A DNA stretch of 64,000 nt, from NCBI RefSeq assembly GCF_019492185.1, contig NZ_JAICCF010000001.1, forward strand, positions 1,116,001 through 1,180,000, read 5' to 3'. The first letter of the stretch is position 1, and every line of letters begins with the position of its first letter. Shown piece by piece: positions 45,022 through 53,529 of this stretch. The DNA comes from Chitinophaga rhizophila (GTDB lineage Bacteria; Bacteroidota; Bacteroidia; Chitinophagales; Chitinophagaceae). The position numbers and the translations under genes are program-made. Under the pieces are notes generated by a model. That model did not search any database, was not told where the DNA came from, and saw nothing but the letters and a program-made list of their open reading frames with translations.

Positions 45022-45279
45022 TCAACCTGTTCGTCTGTACTTACCCTTGGATACAGAAATGCTTTTCTTTGAGTGATCATTGTTGTAGTCTTTAAGGTGA
45101 TGTATTTGTGGATTTGATTGTTCATAGATATTTAGATCAGTAGCAGCCAGACGATGTATGAAGTCTATTATTGTTGTAACTTCCTCGTCTGTATAAGCAT
45201 ATTGATCTGCCTGGAAGATTTGTTTGGCTTCCTCAATTGAGGGCTTTGCGGGTAACTGGCGTTGGAATTCATACTTCAT
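45022..45279 (-). CDS. Small protein preceding the serine recombinase
   Basis: An 85-residue protein (KPSIEEAKQIFQADQYAYTDEEVTTIIDFIHRLAATDLNIYEQ). A small helical gene of this type commonly sits just upstream of Bacteroidetes recombinases. It overlaps the recombinase start by 59 bases, so the two are coupled. Its function is unknown, possibly a directionality or expression partner. Confidence 0.6.
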   Translation of the reverse strand: MKYEFQRQLPAKPSIEEAKQIFQADQYAYTDEEVTTIIDFIHRLAATDLNIYEQSNPQIHHLKDYNNDHSKKSISVSKGKYRRTG

Positions 45280-45381
45280 ATGATTAAATAAGAAGCCAAT
45301 ATACAGCCACGCAAAAATCTACTTTCCGACTTTTAGCCGGAATGCTATTCATTGTAAAAAACTTGTTCGATTTTCCTCAAA

Positions 45382-45573
45382 TTATTTTCCATCATTCAGT
45401 CGTAAACCAAATTCAGGATCATTTAAACTAGCGTAAATCTCTTTCAGGACGAGATACATTTTGTCAGCTAATAGTCGACTTCCATTTGACCGCGATTTGA
45501 AATCCATTTGACTTTTAGTTGAAAAAGATCGGAAAAAGTTAAAAAGAGTCGGAAAATAGTAGAACCTAGACAC
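45382..45573 (-). CDS. Doubtful small ORF
   Basis: A 63-codon frame with an aromatic-rich start (SRFYYFPTLFNFFRSF) and a more protein-like second half (LLADKMYLVLKEIYASLNDPEFGLRLNDGK). A real product might begin at Met23. It stands in a gene-poor 300-base gap, in the same direction as its neighbours. I see no homology signal and give it low weight. Confidence 0.25.
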   Translation of the reverse strand: MSRFYYFPTLFNFFRSFSTKSQMDFKSRSNGSRLLADKMYLVLKEIYASLNDPEFGLRLNDGK

Positions 45574-45588
45574 GCAAATCGGTTATCT

Positions 45589-45852
45589 CTACGTTTTCGC
45601 TTCCCCATAGCGCCGTTTTAGGATTATGCTACATGCCTCTACTAATCGAATAAAGTCCTCACACAGAATGATATTAAATGACGCGTTACAATCCTGATCG
45701 CTACATGCCATTAATAGAAGTGACCTCAGGTACTCCCTAAATTCCGGCAACGGATAGGAATGAAGGAAATCTGAAACAACCGACATCGGCTCAGAAATCT
45801 CCTCAACTGTTAGTTCCAATGGCTTCTCGTGCCATTCAGGTAAATTTCTCAT
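45589..45852 (-). CDS. Small hypothetical helical protein
   Basis: An 87-residue protein (EISEPMSVVSDFLHSYPLPEFREYLRSLLLMACSDQD, then FIRLVEACSIILKRRYG). It is amphipathic and helical, with no known motif. Proteins like this are frequent next to mobile-element regulators in this phylum. The function is unknown. Confidence 0.5.
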   Translation of the reverse strand: MRNLPEWHEKPLELTVEEISEPMSVVSDFLHSYPLPEFREYLRSLLLMACSDQDCNASFNIILCEDFIRLVEACSIILKRRYGEAKT

Positions 45853-46025
45853 ATGGATATAGATATTTTTTATGGTTGGTAATAAGAACCGGCGGAGGAA
45901 GAATCCATTACCGGTGTTCCCTTCAAAATAAAACCCTACGATTTTTCAGTGATGGATTATTCACAAACATTCGCATCGGTATTTTTTCATAACATAGATC
46001 TGACTGTAATACCTGCTTGGAAGCG

Positions 46026-46601
46026 TTACTGAGTCAGATTATGTTTATCCCATTTGAACGCTCTATCATGTATCTGGCACATAACAAGGGATTCATAGAT
46101 TGGAATGATTATGCTAATCCGCTTTTTATTAAAAACAGTATATGTATCATAATCCTTAGCTATAGGAGCCAGACGATATGAGTCGAATTTAGCAGGCTGC
46201 CACTTCAAATTTGAACAAACACATTCACGGAACAATGCCGGTGCATTCTCCAACGTGGTGAGCAAGTCTTTTATCATGGTATTGGCACATGTATCTGAGA
46301 ACTTTAGTATGTTCTGAATAGGCCTTTGTGAAGTGTTCAGTCTTTTCTTCCAATGGAGCGATCGTTTCAAGAGTAACTGAAAGGCGATAGAATGCTGATA
46401 TAATCTTAAAACATGCTCAACCTCTCTAGAGGACATTGTATCAGCCTTGCCTAGTATCTCAGTGTTTAAATTCGATTTGAACTTTGTTTTACTCCATCTA
46501 AGACCCTTACAGATGGCGCTTGTGAATTCATCAGGCGCATTCTCTAGGCAAGTCATTAGGTCATTTAAAAAATTGTTGGAATAGTGCTTTATTTCAGTCA
46601 T
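46026..46601 (-). CDS. Hypothetical protein with an internal tandem repeat
   Basis: A 191-residue protein built of two copies of one domain of about 75 residues. Copy 1 starts FLNDLMTCLENAPDEFTSAICKGLRWSKTKFKSNL (residues about 11-45); copy 2 starts MIKDLLTTLENAPALFRECVCSNLKWQPAKFDSY (about 110-143). Both end with a helix finishing near L(H/K)W or FKW. This shared L-x-x-x-L-E-N-A-P-x-x-F...C-x-x-L-x-W pattern is clear by eye. The function is unknown. It overlaps the receiver-like gene by eight bases, so the two probably work together. Confidence 0.6.
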   Translation of the reverse strand: MTEIKHYSNNFLNDLMTCLENAPDEFTSAICKGLRWSKTKFKSNLNTEILGKADTMSSREVEHVLRLYQHSIAFQLLLKRSLHWKKRLNTSQRPIQNILKFSDTCANTMIKDLLTTLENAPALFRECVCSNLKWQPAKFDSYRLAPIAKDYDTYTVFNKKRISIIIPIYESLVMCQIHDRAFKWDKHNLTQ

Positions 46602-47013
46602 ATTCTTCTACTTTTTTATGTTTTATATAATCGGTTAACATTTCTTTGAGATTTTTTCTATTAACAGGTTTCCCGAGTGTACCAATGATTACCATCTCAG
46701 GCGGCGGTTTAACAGATTTTGCCCTACTTGTATCCGTCAGTATAATTATCGGAATTGTAGCTAGTGGACTATCACTAAAAATGATCAGGAAATCAGGATC
46801 AGAAAAGTCTTTGTACCATTCCGAGATAATGAAATTGGGTGGCCCTTTTAACGTATAACACAAATATTCAGCTATCAGCTCATGAAAATTGGAACATACG
46901 ATTGGTATATAGATGTCCATATTGTCAAGCACATGTGCCAAGCCAGACCTAGTTAGCCGATCTTTGTCAACCAAACAAATTGATAGCTTCTTTTTAGCTC
47001 GTACAGGAATCAT
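46594..47013 (-). CDS. Degenerate response-regulator receiver
   Basis: A 139-residue protein with receiver-fold order: LSICLVDKDRLTRSGLAHVL (beta1 with acidic D-K-D), NFIISEWYKDF (beta3), IIILTDTSR (beta4 with Thr), and GTLGKPVNRKNLKEML (beta5 with the conserved Lys-Pro). At beta3 the phospho-acceptor Asp is absent (S-E-W where L-x-D is expected), so it is a pseudo-receiver that cannot be phosphorylated in the usual way. No output domain follows. It is downstream of the kinase-like gene and overlaps the repeat protein gene. Confidence 0.65.
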   Translation of the reverse strand: MIPVRAKKKLSICLVDKDRLTRSGLAHVLDNMDIYIPIVCSNFHELIAEYLCYTLKGPPNFIISEWYKDFSDPDFLIIFSDSPLATIPIIILTDTSRAKSVKPPPEMVIIGTLGKPVNRKNLKEMLTDYIKHKKVEEYD

Positions 47014-47157
47014 AGAGGGATTTTTTATTCCTTGGCTCTACTGAGGAATAACGCCTAGGAATTATTAAACAATGGTTTGTATGTTAGCAAGTATTAAGTT
47101 CTATTTCAGCGGCACATTTAATCTATCCGGTGCACAGATCGTACATTACAGCTGCAA

Positions 47158-48099
47158 TTATCTCAAAAGGCATGGCAAACTGGCCTGAACGACTGTTTCG
47201 TATTTCTCACTAAGTACTCGTATCACGCCGCCTAAGACGTCAATACATTTCTTAGCCATATATAAATTCGCTCCCCAGTTATTGGCTAATGTTATCGAAC
47301 CATTAAGAGGTTTAAACAGGTTTTCAACTTCGGAATTAGACATTTGCTTGCCTTCACTTTTGACGCTAAATGAAAGCCGTTCCTCTGCCGCTTCGACTAA
47401 TATGAATATCCTTGCCGATTTTCTACTGTGGGCATATGCAACGTGTATAAGACTTGACATAATTATGTCCAGCATGACCTTATCCATTAGTAGGTTCTGA
47501 CTTGATTTAACTGTGTTCCTTATTTCAATCACCCTGCCTGTCGCATCTTCGTATAATTTAAATGGAGCTGTAATCTCGTCAACAAAGATTGCCAGATTGA
47601 ACTTGGTCATATTGGGACTTAGGACGAAATCACCGCCACTAAACTTTACCTTGTGATTAATATTCTGTAATAGATGCCTAGTCCTGGCTACAATCAGGCG
47701 AAATGTGCTTATTTGACAGGCTACTTCTGGCCTAAGTGCAAAAAAACGGAATTCGTGTTCTTCCATCAGCCTGTTCATTGCTACTTCAGCAATACCTAAT
47801 TGAGCATCAATCATATCTATTATCACTAATAACAGCTTGGCGTATGTGCAGTTGATACATTCTTTATCTATTCGAGGCGCCGTTGAAGAACTTACCAGAA
47901 TATGGCCAGCTTCAATTATCCTTTGAAGATCGACGTTGAAAGATGTCGTAAAAACGCCCTTGATACTCTGAAGAATAGACTCCAAGCTATACTTCATGAA
48001 AAGTTTACTGAATACCTGTAAAGGATATTCTGCTTCGCTTTTAGTAAGCAATGACTGGCTAGTCCCACTCTCCTCAGAGTAAGTCATTTGTTTCTTCAT
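47158..48099 (-). CDS. Degenerate histidine kinase-like protein
   Basis: A 313-residue protein with no membrane segment. The C-terminal 110 residues keep the outline of a GHKL ATPase domain: DKVMLDIIMSSLIHVAYAHSR (the N-box helix, without the Asn), ILVEAAEERLSFSVKSEGKQMS (D/G1 region without D-x-G-x-G), and WGANLYMAKKCIDVLGGVIRVLSEKYETVV (the final helix and strands). No clear phospho-acceptor His box is visible. It probably binds without being a working kinase. With the pseudo-receiver downstream it forms a decayed or repurposed two-component pair. A structured RNA lies in its leader. Confidence 0.55.
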   Translation of the reverse strand: MKKQMTYSEESGTSQSLLTKSEAEYPLQVFSKLFMKYSLESILQSIKGVFTTSFNVDLQRIIEAGHILVSSSTAPRIDKECINCTYAKLLLVIIDMIDAQLGIAEVAMNRLMEEHEFRFFALRPEVACQISTFRLIVARTRHLLQNINHKVKFSGGDFVLSPNMTKFNLAIFVDEITAPFKLYEDATGRVIEIRNTVKSSQNLLMDKVMLDIIMSSLIHVAYAHSRKSARIFILVEAAEERLSFSVKSEGKQMSNSEVENLFKPLNGSITLANNWGANLYMAKKCIDVLGGVIRVLSEKYETVVQASLPCLLR

Positions 48100-48241
48100 T
48101 TGTAAGATTTACAGCTTTAGGTAATAAAATCTAGGGCCAAGATGAAAATCTTAGCTACCGTTCATATAGAATGATTAACCCCTAAAAATTTTAGTTATTT
48201 TTGGAAGATATGGGAATAGAGAAGTGTTGCCTTTTTCAAAT

Positions 48242-48328
48242 AAAAAAGGCGCAGGCACAACTTGTCGCACGGGGAGCCAGTCGAAGGGCTAGTATGCAGA
48301 CAAGAAGGCCCACGCCAATAACGTGAGC
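48242..48328 (-). ncRNA. Attenuator-like structured RNA upstream of the kinase-like gene
   Basis: On the minus strand, GGCGUGGGC (48316-48308) pairs with GCCUGCGCC (48256-48248) over nine positions (two G-U), directly followed by UUUUUU, giving a terminator. Inside, CUUGUC (48304-48299) pairs with GACAAG (48266-48261) and AGCC (48290-48287) with GGCU (48278-48275). Just upstream, GCUCACG (48328-48322) can pair perfectly, with one G-U, to CGUGGGC (48314-48308), which is the 5' arm of the terminator. Terminator and anti-terminator are thus mutually exclusive. The RNA lies about 140 bases upstream of the gene starting at 48099. A free small RNA with its own terminator is the alternative. Confidence 0.55.
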
Positions 48329-48571
48329 ACTCTCCTTATCATCTGGCATACTGTTGAATTTTCGACTTTCCCTGTGCCGGATAATGTTAGAGCGAGCTTC
48401 AATTAATAAGTTTGAGATCGCAAAAGTACAAAACTATCCCGTATCCGAATTGGATAAGTGCAGATTGTGCTTCATATGTTCATTTTGATATTTTCTAAAT
48501 CGAAGATAGGGATTTACTAGGATACATCCTAGTAAATCTAATTTTTTTAAACCCTTTTGAATAGACAGTGT

Positions 48572-48802
48572 ATGAGTAAGACTCCCATCGACCAGTTTAT
48601 AATTGACAAAGTCAAGGAGATAAGAGAAAAACAAGATGTTAGCCAGGAAAAATTATCTGTGGGGGCTGGATATTATAAAACATTAGTAGCGAATGCCGAA
48701 AGGCTTGAGAGACCGGAGAAATACAATATATATCATCTAAACAGTTTTGCGAAGATCTTGAAATGTTCTATTAAGGAATTTTTTCCTGATGAACCGATGT
48801 AA
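48572..48802 (+). CDS. Small XRE-family regulator
   Basis: A 76-residue protein from ATG 48572; a TTG five codons earlier is less likely. It is a single helix-turn-helix: IIDKVKEIREKQDVSQEKLSVGAGYYKTLVANAER, then a helix ending LKCSIKEFFPDE. It diverges from the kinase-like operon with its RNA leader, and is the likely local repressor. Confidence 0.75.
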   Translation: MSKTPIDQFIIDKVKEIREKQDVSQEKLSVGAGYYKTLVANAERLERPEKYNIYHLNSFAKILKCSIKEFFPDEPM

Positions 48803-49337
48803 TTAAGTTAGGGTCGATCAGTTATTGGTAACAGGCAGTTTCTGGTGCAATTTTGGATGATCGATATCTTAGTGCATACTATGGCGTTTAATCAAACCAT
48901 TTTCTCTCTGATAAACAATCCCTTAAGTAAATTACCCATCAAAAATGTAACTGTTATAACTTATTAATCTTATCAATTGAATGAAAGAGAAAACAGTTTA
49001 TACAGATATAGCCAACAAAAGTATTTTTTAGAAAAAAATCGAAAGCCAGCCAGGATTTGCCCGCCACCTTAGAAATCTCATGAATAACGATACGGCATGT
49101 TCAAGCTGCATTTCACATTCGGTATCAATTGGAATATCTTGCTAAGGCTTTAGCCAGTAAGAAACCCTAGTCCTCCGGTATTGATGGAAAAGTAATACTT
49201 ACCAATATAGTAGGTTACGCCTGCATCCTCTGCCATATTTCACAGCAGTTCCCCGTCTCAAAGATTGTTCATAAACTAAGCGTTGGTATTCCGGAGAGAA
49301 TTTACTGACAATTTCTATTATCGGTTTTTAAAAAATA
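48803..49337. other. Gene-free stretch between XRE gene and SIR2 gene
   Basis: I found no supported gene in these 535 bases. Short open pieces (for example around 49060-49160 on the plus strand) contain stops and resemble decayed coding DNA, but I cannot name the source. Confidence 0.4.
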
Positions 49338-51905
49338 CTATTCGCAATAACGGACTGATTGAATCCTGTATTCAAATTCGGTTTTCGTGTCATGTAGCGT
49401 AATAAGATTCACATCATGAAGGACATGCGCCTCCTCATTAATGATCGCTCGTTCATCTGAAACAAAAACCACATCATACATATCTCTGATCTTAGATCTA
49501 TTCATCCTATCCTGCTGCATTAAACCAGGTTCATTACCTGCAACTATTACCTTGTGTACATCAATTCTTTCAAAATACTGGATCAGATTTCCAATATCTC
49601 CAGTATCAAGAAAGCCCACAACTAGATTCATATGTCCATTGACGTCTCTGATATCGTAACAAAAACAGTTCTTTTCACGGAATAAAACGATTGACAGTGG
49701 GGCCGCAATTCCGTCAAATGGATTTATAAACAGTAGCGCGGTCGAATCAGCATTGCGGCCGAAGTGATAGCGAACTCTTACTCCTAGAATATCTATTCCA
49801 AGCCATTTCAGGTGACGCAAGTTAACATCTTGGATAAACGGGAATAAGACATCAGGTCGTAGCTCATTATCCTTATTTCCGCTAAAATACGCCTCGTAAT
49901 CGGCCTTCGCTTCAGGGATATTGAAAATCACTTGCCACAATCCTTCAAGGCTAATCCTTGGTTGATATTCTCCTAAATTGTTCATTTCAAATATGCAGTA
50001 CCCCTTTTGCCCAGTATATACCGGAACTTCACAATAGATTTTTGAGGGCTGTTGCAGGCGAACATAATTGCGAAAACGCCCTTTAGCAAGGCTATACTTC
50101 TTCACAGAATCAAAGTTTACTATGACAACTCTTTGTTCATTTGTAAAAACCTCTACAACCACATTTGTACCCTCTTCCAGAATGTTGACACCGAGAATCG
50201 ATTCGTTAGGATCGACAGTAAAAAAATCTGTGGAAATAAGGTCTTCCAGTGGATTCCATTTGAAACAATGATCGGAATTATATCCCACCGCGATCTTCTG
50301 CCTTCTGAAATGGACCAGTTGAGCATCTACAAATTCCAGATTTTTATCCCAGGGAAGTTCTGCGAGAACCTTGTAGGGAGGTGCATCATTACAGATAGTT
50401 AACAATTTAGGATATACCACTAGCAACTGCCGTAATGGCAACTCATGCACAAGTTTAGCCGTTGTTTTCTCTCCGTAAATTTCCTCGCAACTGATAGTAA
50501 GCACATCCACTAAGGATTGCATAATACGTTTGAGATTTTCAAAGAAATAACGGTCCTCTCCATAGATTCTTGGATCGCGGTTTCCCTCCGTCCACCTTTT
50601 GGCCTCCCAATAATAGCTTTCAAGACTCCCCTTAAAGTATCTATAATTGATTAAATAATAGTGTCGTTTATTAATATCTTCAAGCATCTCCTTTGGAAAA
50701 CTTTTTAACATCTCATAGGCAACGACTGCAGTGTTAATGTACTCAACGTTATTAAGACGTGTCATGTCACCTCCACTATTATTCCACAAATCAATCTTCT
50801 CCTGTAGCTCTTCCAAGCCGATTTCAGTCCTCACTAGGACTTGATAATTGGCAAACTGCTTTTGCTTACTGACTTGTCCGGTATTATACTTTCGTAAAGC
50901 CTGTTCAAAGACTTTAACCCGGTTAGTAGCTACCCAAGGATATACTATACCTAGACTCTCGCGAATGAATTCACTTACTGTAGCAGACAGCATGTAGGAA
51001 GGCTGAGCACTAAGTATTGAAACAACGCTATCATGAACAGCGGAACGTTGATCAGCAAAACGCCTCATCATCTCCTCAATGTTCGGATTTATAGAATTGA
51101 GAAAATTAGGAAGCTCATCATAACTATCGCCAAAAGAAACAAGATGTACATTACAGCTATGTAACAACTCGCGATGCTCTGTAGTGCCTATCTTCTTCTT
51201 AGGCATCAAAATATAATGTTCCCGTTGATCGCCGGGAAACCATGCTTGCATTAACTTCAAGACAGTTATAAAATCCTCGTCCATCACGCCATCACGGCTG
51301 CACCCAATGAACAAAAAATGTCTGCTCATCCACAAATTAGTTAGCACCGTTTTATATCCTGTCTGCCGCCTCAACATTTTATAATCGTCACTACCAAAGA
51401 TGGGGGTTTTCGGTCTTGAGTAAATGCCATGCATATGCAAAATAAAGGGCTCACCCTTGTTGATACATGATTGAATTTCCTCATGTTGCTTCCAATCCAA
51501 GGTCCGATCGGTGTAGCCCATACCAACAGAACTCAACAAAGTATCATAATTTGTAGTAGCAATAATTGGCTGACACAAATTATGTATGCTCTGTATCAGT
51601 GCTGGATTTTTTACAGTCGGTCGTCCAAACACATCGTTCAGCCAATTTGAGTAAGGGTGCTTAGGAGCCTTAAGTGCTTTCTTAAGTATTGTAGCTGCGT
51701 CTGTCAATTTATTAGCGTCAGACAGTTCCTGTGCTTTATCCAATGCCTGCGCATCGTCAGAAACAGTCCTTGCGTATTGAATCCCCTTATCTACAAGCTC
51801 TTTCCATCCCGGTACACCAGCTGTAGCTGCCGACACACCTGCTCCGGCCACTGGAACAATCATTCCCGCAGCCAGAAGTTTCCTAATTTGTACTATATGA
51901 TCCAC
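49338..51905 (-). CDS. SIR2-domain defence-type protein
   Basis: About 855 residues from GTG 51905; the frame is open for 20 more codons upstream, but those encode an unlikely hydrophobic stretch. The N-terminal 270 residues are a SIR2 NADase-like domain: IVPVAGAGVSAATAGVPGW (the GAG-S nucleotide loop), PIIATTNYDTLL, FILHMHGIYS (catalytic His), and FLFIGCSRDG. The C-terminal 580 residues are unassigned: a helical middle and a beta-rich end (YCEVPVYTGQKGYCIFEMNN). The architecture is that of long defence-associated sirtuins that deplete NAD on phage sensing. It stands alone, with no Argonaute or HerA neighbour. Confidence 0.8.
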   Translation of the reverse strand: MDHIVQIRKLLAAGMIVPVAGAGVSAATAGVPGWKELVDKGIQYARTVSDDAQALDKAQELSDANKLTDAATILKKALKAPKHPYSNWLNDVFGRPTVKNPALIQSIHNLCQPIIATTNYDTLLSSVGMGYTDRTLDWKQHEEIQSCINKGEPFILHMHGIYSRPKTPIFGSDDYKMLRRQTGYKTVLTNLWMSRHFLFIGCSRDGVMDEDFITVLKLMQAWFPGDQREHYILMPKKKIGTTEHRELLHSCNVHLVSFGDSYDELPNFLNSINPNIEEMMRRFADQRSAVHDSVVSILSAQPSYMLSATVSEFIRESLGIVYPWVATNRVKVFEQALRKYNTGQVSKQKQFANYQVLVRTEIGLEELQEKIDLWNNSGGDMTRLNNVEYINTAVVAYEMLKSFPKEMLEDINKRHYYLINYRYFKGSLESYYWEAKRWTEGNRDPRIYGEDRYFFENLKRIMQSLVDVLTISCEEIYGEKTTAKLVHELPLRQLLVVYPKLLTICNDAPPYKVLAELPWDKNLEFVDAQLVHFRRQKIAVGYNSDHCFKWNPLEDLISTDFFTVDPNESILGVNILEEGTNVVVEVFTNEQRVVIVNFDSVKKYSLAKGRFRNYVRLQQPSKIYCEVPVYTGQKGYCIFEMNNLGEYQPRISLEGLWQVIFNIPEAKADYEAYFSGNKDNELRPDVLFPFIQDVNLRHLKWLGIDILGVRVRYHFGRNADSTALLFINPFDGIAAPLSIVLFREKNCFCYDIRDVNGHMNLVVGFLDTGDIGNLIQYFERIDVHKVIVAGNEPGLMQQDRMNRSKIRDMYDVVFVSDERAIINEEAHVLHDVNLITLHDTKTEFEYRIQSVRYCE

Positions 51906-52416
51906 GAAATAAATAAGATTTATAAGTTTATTGTATAAAATGTAGCATCTGAAATATGCCATCATCTTACAAACCCGATGGATTCCAATATTGATGTCAT
52001 TTATCGCAGAAAAATTAGCAATTGTAGATTTTCAGGGAGATTGTTCCCTTTTTTCATATCGATATGATCCACCACCAAGTTATCACCATATGTATCTGCA
52101 TGGAAAGCCATTGACACGATACAATGTACCCACTCGGCACCATGTCCTTATAACCAATTTTATCATTGGGCGTGCCTAAAGTCTAAATGATCATCATATC
52201 TTCGAAAACGCTTGTCGACCTGTCCGTATCATAAAATCGCTATACCGGACAGTATACAGTTCCTCTTTATAAAAACACGTCCTTACTAATTCATATTCAT
52301 CGATATTAAATACTACAGATTCTATTCTAATTAGCAGAATAAAGCACTCATAATCTTAATAAAATGATACTAGAAAACGATATCGATGTGATAGTATTAC
52401 TTTTCAAATTGATCCG
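51906..52416. other. Gene-free stretch
   Basis: The 510 bases between the SIR2 and HNH-like genes contain no convincing gene. The SIR2 promoter should lie in the first 150 bases on the minus strand. I see no repeat, att site or hairpin of note. Confidence 0.4.
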
Positions 52417-53472
52417 TCATTTTACGACGGACTCAAATGCTGCCTGCGCAGCCGCAGGCCAGTCAAAGCCCTGCCCGGATTGGAGCATCTCTTCCGTTTT
52501 ATGCTGCATTAATATCCCGGCGTCTCTCAATGAAATTCTTTTCTTTTCAGCTACCAGCTTCACCATATTCATCAGGTATTCTTTATGCCCATAGTCAACC
52601 ATCACATAGTTGGCAGCGTCCCATGCCTCCTTTGCCATATCAATCACGCGAACTGATTTCTGTCCACCATCATTAGCATACGTCCGGCTTACGAGAACAG
52701 CTGGTATTCCCGTAATTTTATTGGTGCCAGGTCCTGCTTCATAGTAGATCAGCCCAATAAACGGCCCCATATAAAACACGTATGGATTCGAATTGTATAT
52801 GCTTGGATTAATAAATGTGGCTCCTTCAATATCCCGCGCGGTGCTGGTCAATAGAACAACCTCAAAAGGGAAGAAAACATTCGCCTTCGCGAACTCTTCA
52901 GGACTGTTGTTAATCCATATGCTCAGGAACCGCCGTATCGTTTCGTCAAAGCCAATGGAGACAAGTACACTGCCGCTTTCCAAGCGTTGCTGCAGAGAAA
53001 TTCGCCAGATTACTGAATAGAAAAACAATAGAAACGTCTTCCTGTCAAAACTATCTGTTTCCATCAAAATACCTTCTGGGCTGATAACGTGTTGCCTAAA
53101 TTCCTGTTTGGGACTCGCTACCAGGATCTTTTTATCTAAAAACGGGATAACTTTACTTTCAATCCTCGCCAAGTCGTTCTCACATTGTTGGCAAAATATA
53201 TGATCTGCCACATGTAGATCAGCAGTGGGTGTAGGATCAGTGTTTTTTAGATTACTCCGACCAAAGTGGCTATCAATATTGGGGTTTGCTAAGTCTATAG
53301 CGTACGCCTCTTCATAGTTTCGCTTACCTATTGTATGCTTGATCAATCCTGCCGGAGCAAAGTGTGATCCTCTAGCGTCTGCCTTCCTGCTCATACAAAG
53401 CAGACAAACCTGCTCCTTATTTCTCTCTACCATCTTGTAATTTTTCATTATTTGACAATAATCCAGTTCCAC
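52417..53472 (-). CDS. Zinc-binding HNH-like protein
   Basis: A 351-residue protein. The N-terminal module has CLLC (residues about 23-26), then GSHFAPAGLIK, then HIFCQQCENDLARIE (about 91-105). This two-CxxC layout with a central S-H-F is like the HNH-type nuclease at 19851-20918 (CRFC, IAHMLPELM, ECDSCN). The rest is mixed alpha/beta with a final amphipathic helix. Starts at Met9 or Met14 are also possible. It may be a nuclease partner of neighbouring defence genes, but I cannot place it in a named system. Confidence 0.55.
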   Translation of the reverse strand: MELDYCQIMKNYKMVERNKEQVCLLCMSRKADARGSHFAPAGLIKHTIGKRNYEEAYAIDLANPNIDSHFGRSNLKNTDPTPTADLHVADHIFCQQCENDLARIESKVIPFLDKKILVASPKQEFRQHVISPEGILMETDSFDRKTFLLFFYSVIWRISLQQRLESGSVLVSIGFDETIRRFLSIWINNSPEEFAKANVFFPFEVVLLTSTARDIEGATFINPSIYNSNPYVFYMGPFIGLIYYEAGPGTNKITGIPAVLVSRTYANDGGQKSVRVIDMAKEAWDAANYVMVDYGHKEYLMNMVKLVAEKKRISLRDAGILMQHKTEEMLQSGQGFDWPAAAQAAFESVVK

Positions 53473-53529
53473 CTAAGTACTGTTTTCACATGGCCATCCA
53501 TTCGCTACTCTTACGTTGTTACCCACATG

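Larger units (their letters stand above)
43485..45080 (-). pseudogene. Serine recombinase interrupted by one in-frame stop
   Basis: From ATG 45080 (MITQRKAFLYPRVSTDEQ, catalytic Ser near residue 14) the resolvase domain, recombinase domain and zinc ribbon (CPRCGRLLSGSGSKGNGG, then HCQSVKLC) are intact for about 370 residues. A TAA at 43968-43970 stops it. The same frame continues at once with the coiled-coil and tail expected of large serine recombinases (EIDKLYIRIQNARSLRLDDEF, then ISASPIGKKQIIGSIF) to 43485. So a full gene of about 530 residues was broken by a single nonsense change. The last codons run through the hairpin and junction B. The truncated protein lacks the coiled-coil that controls synapsis and is likely inactive or stuck. 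Confidence 0.78.

Noticed and set aside
51991..52179. A 62-codon plus-strand frame in the gap after the SIR2 gene
   Set aside because: No family-like text, no neighbours on that strand, and composition typical of non-coding AT-rich DNA.
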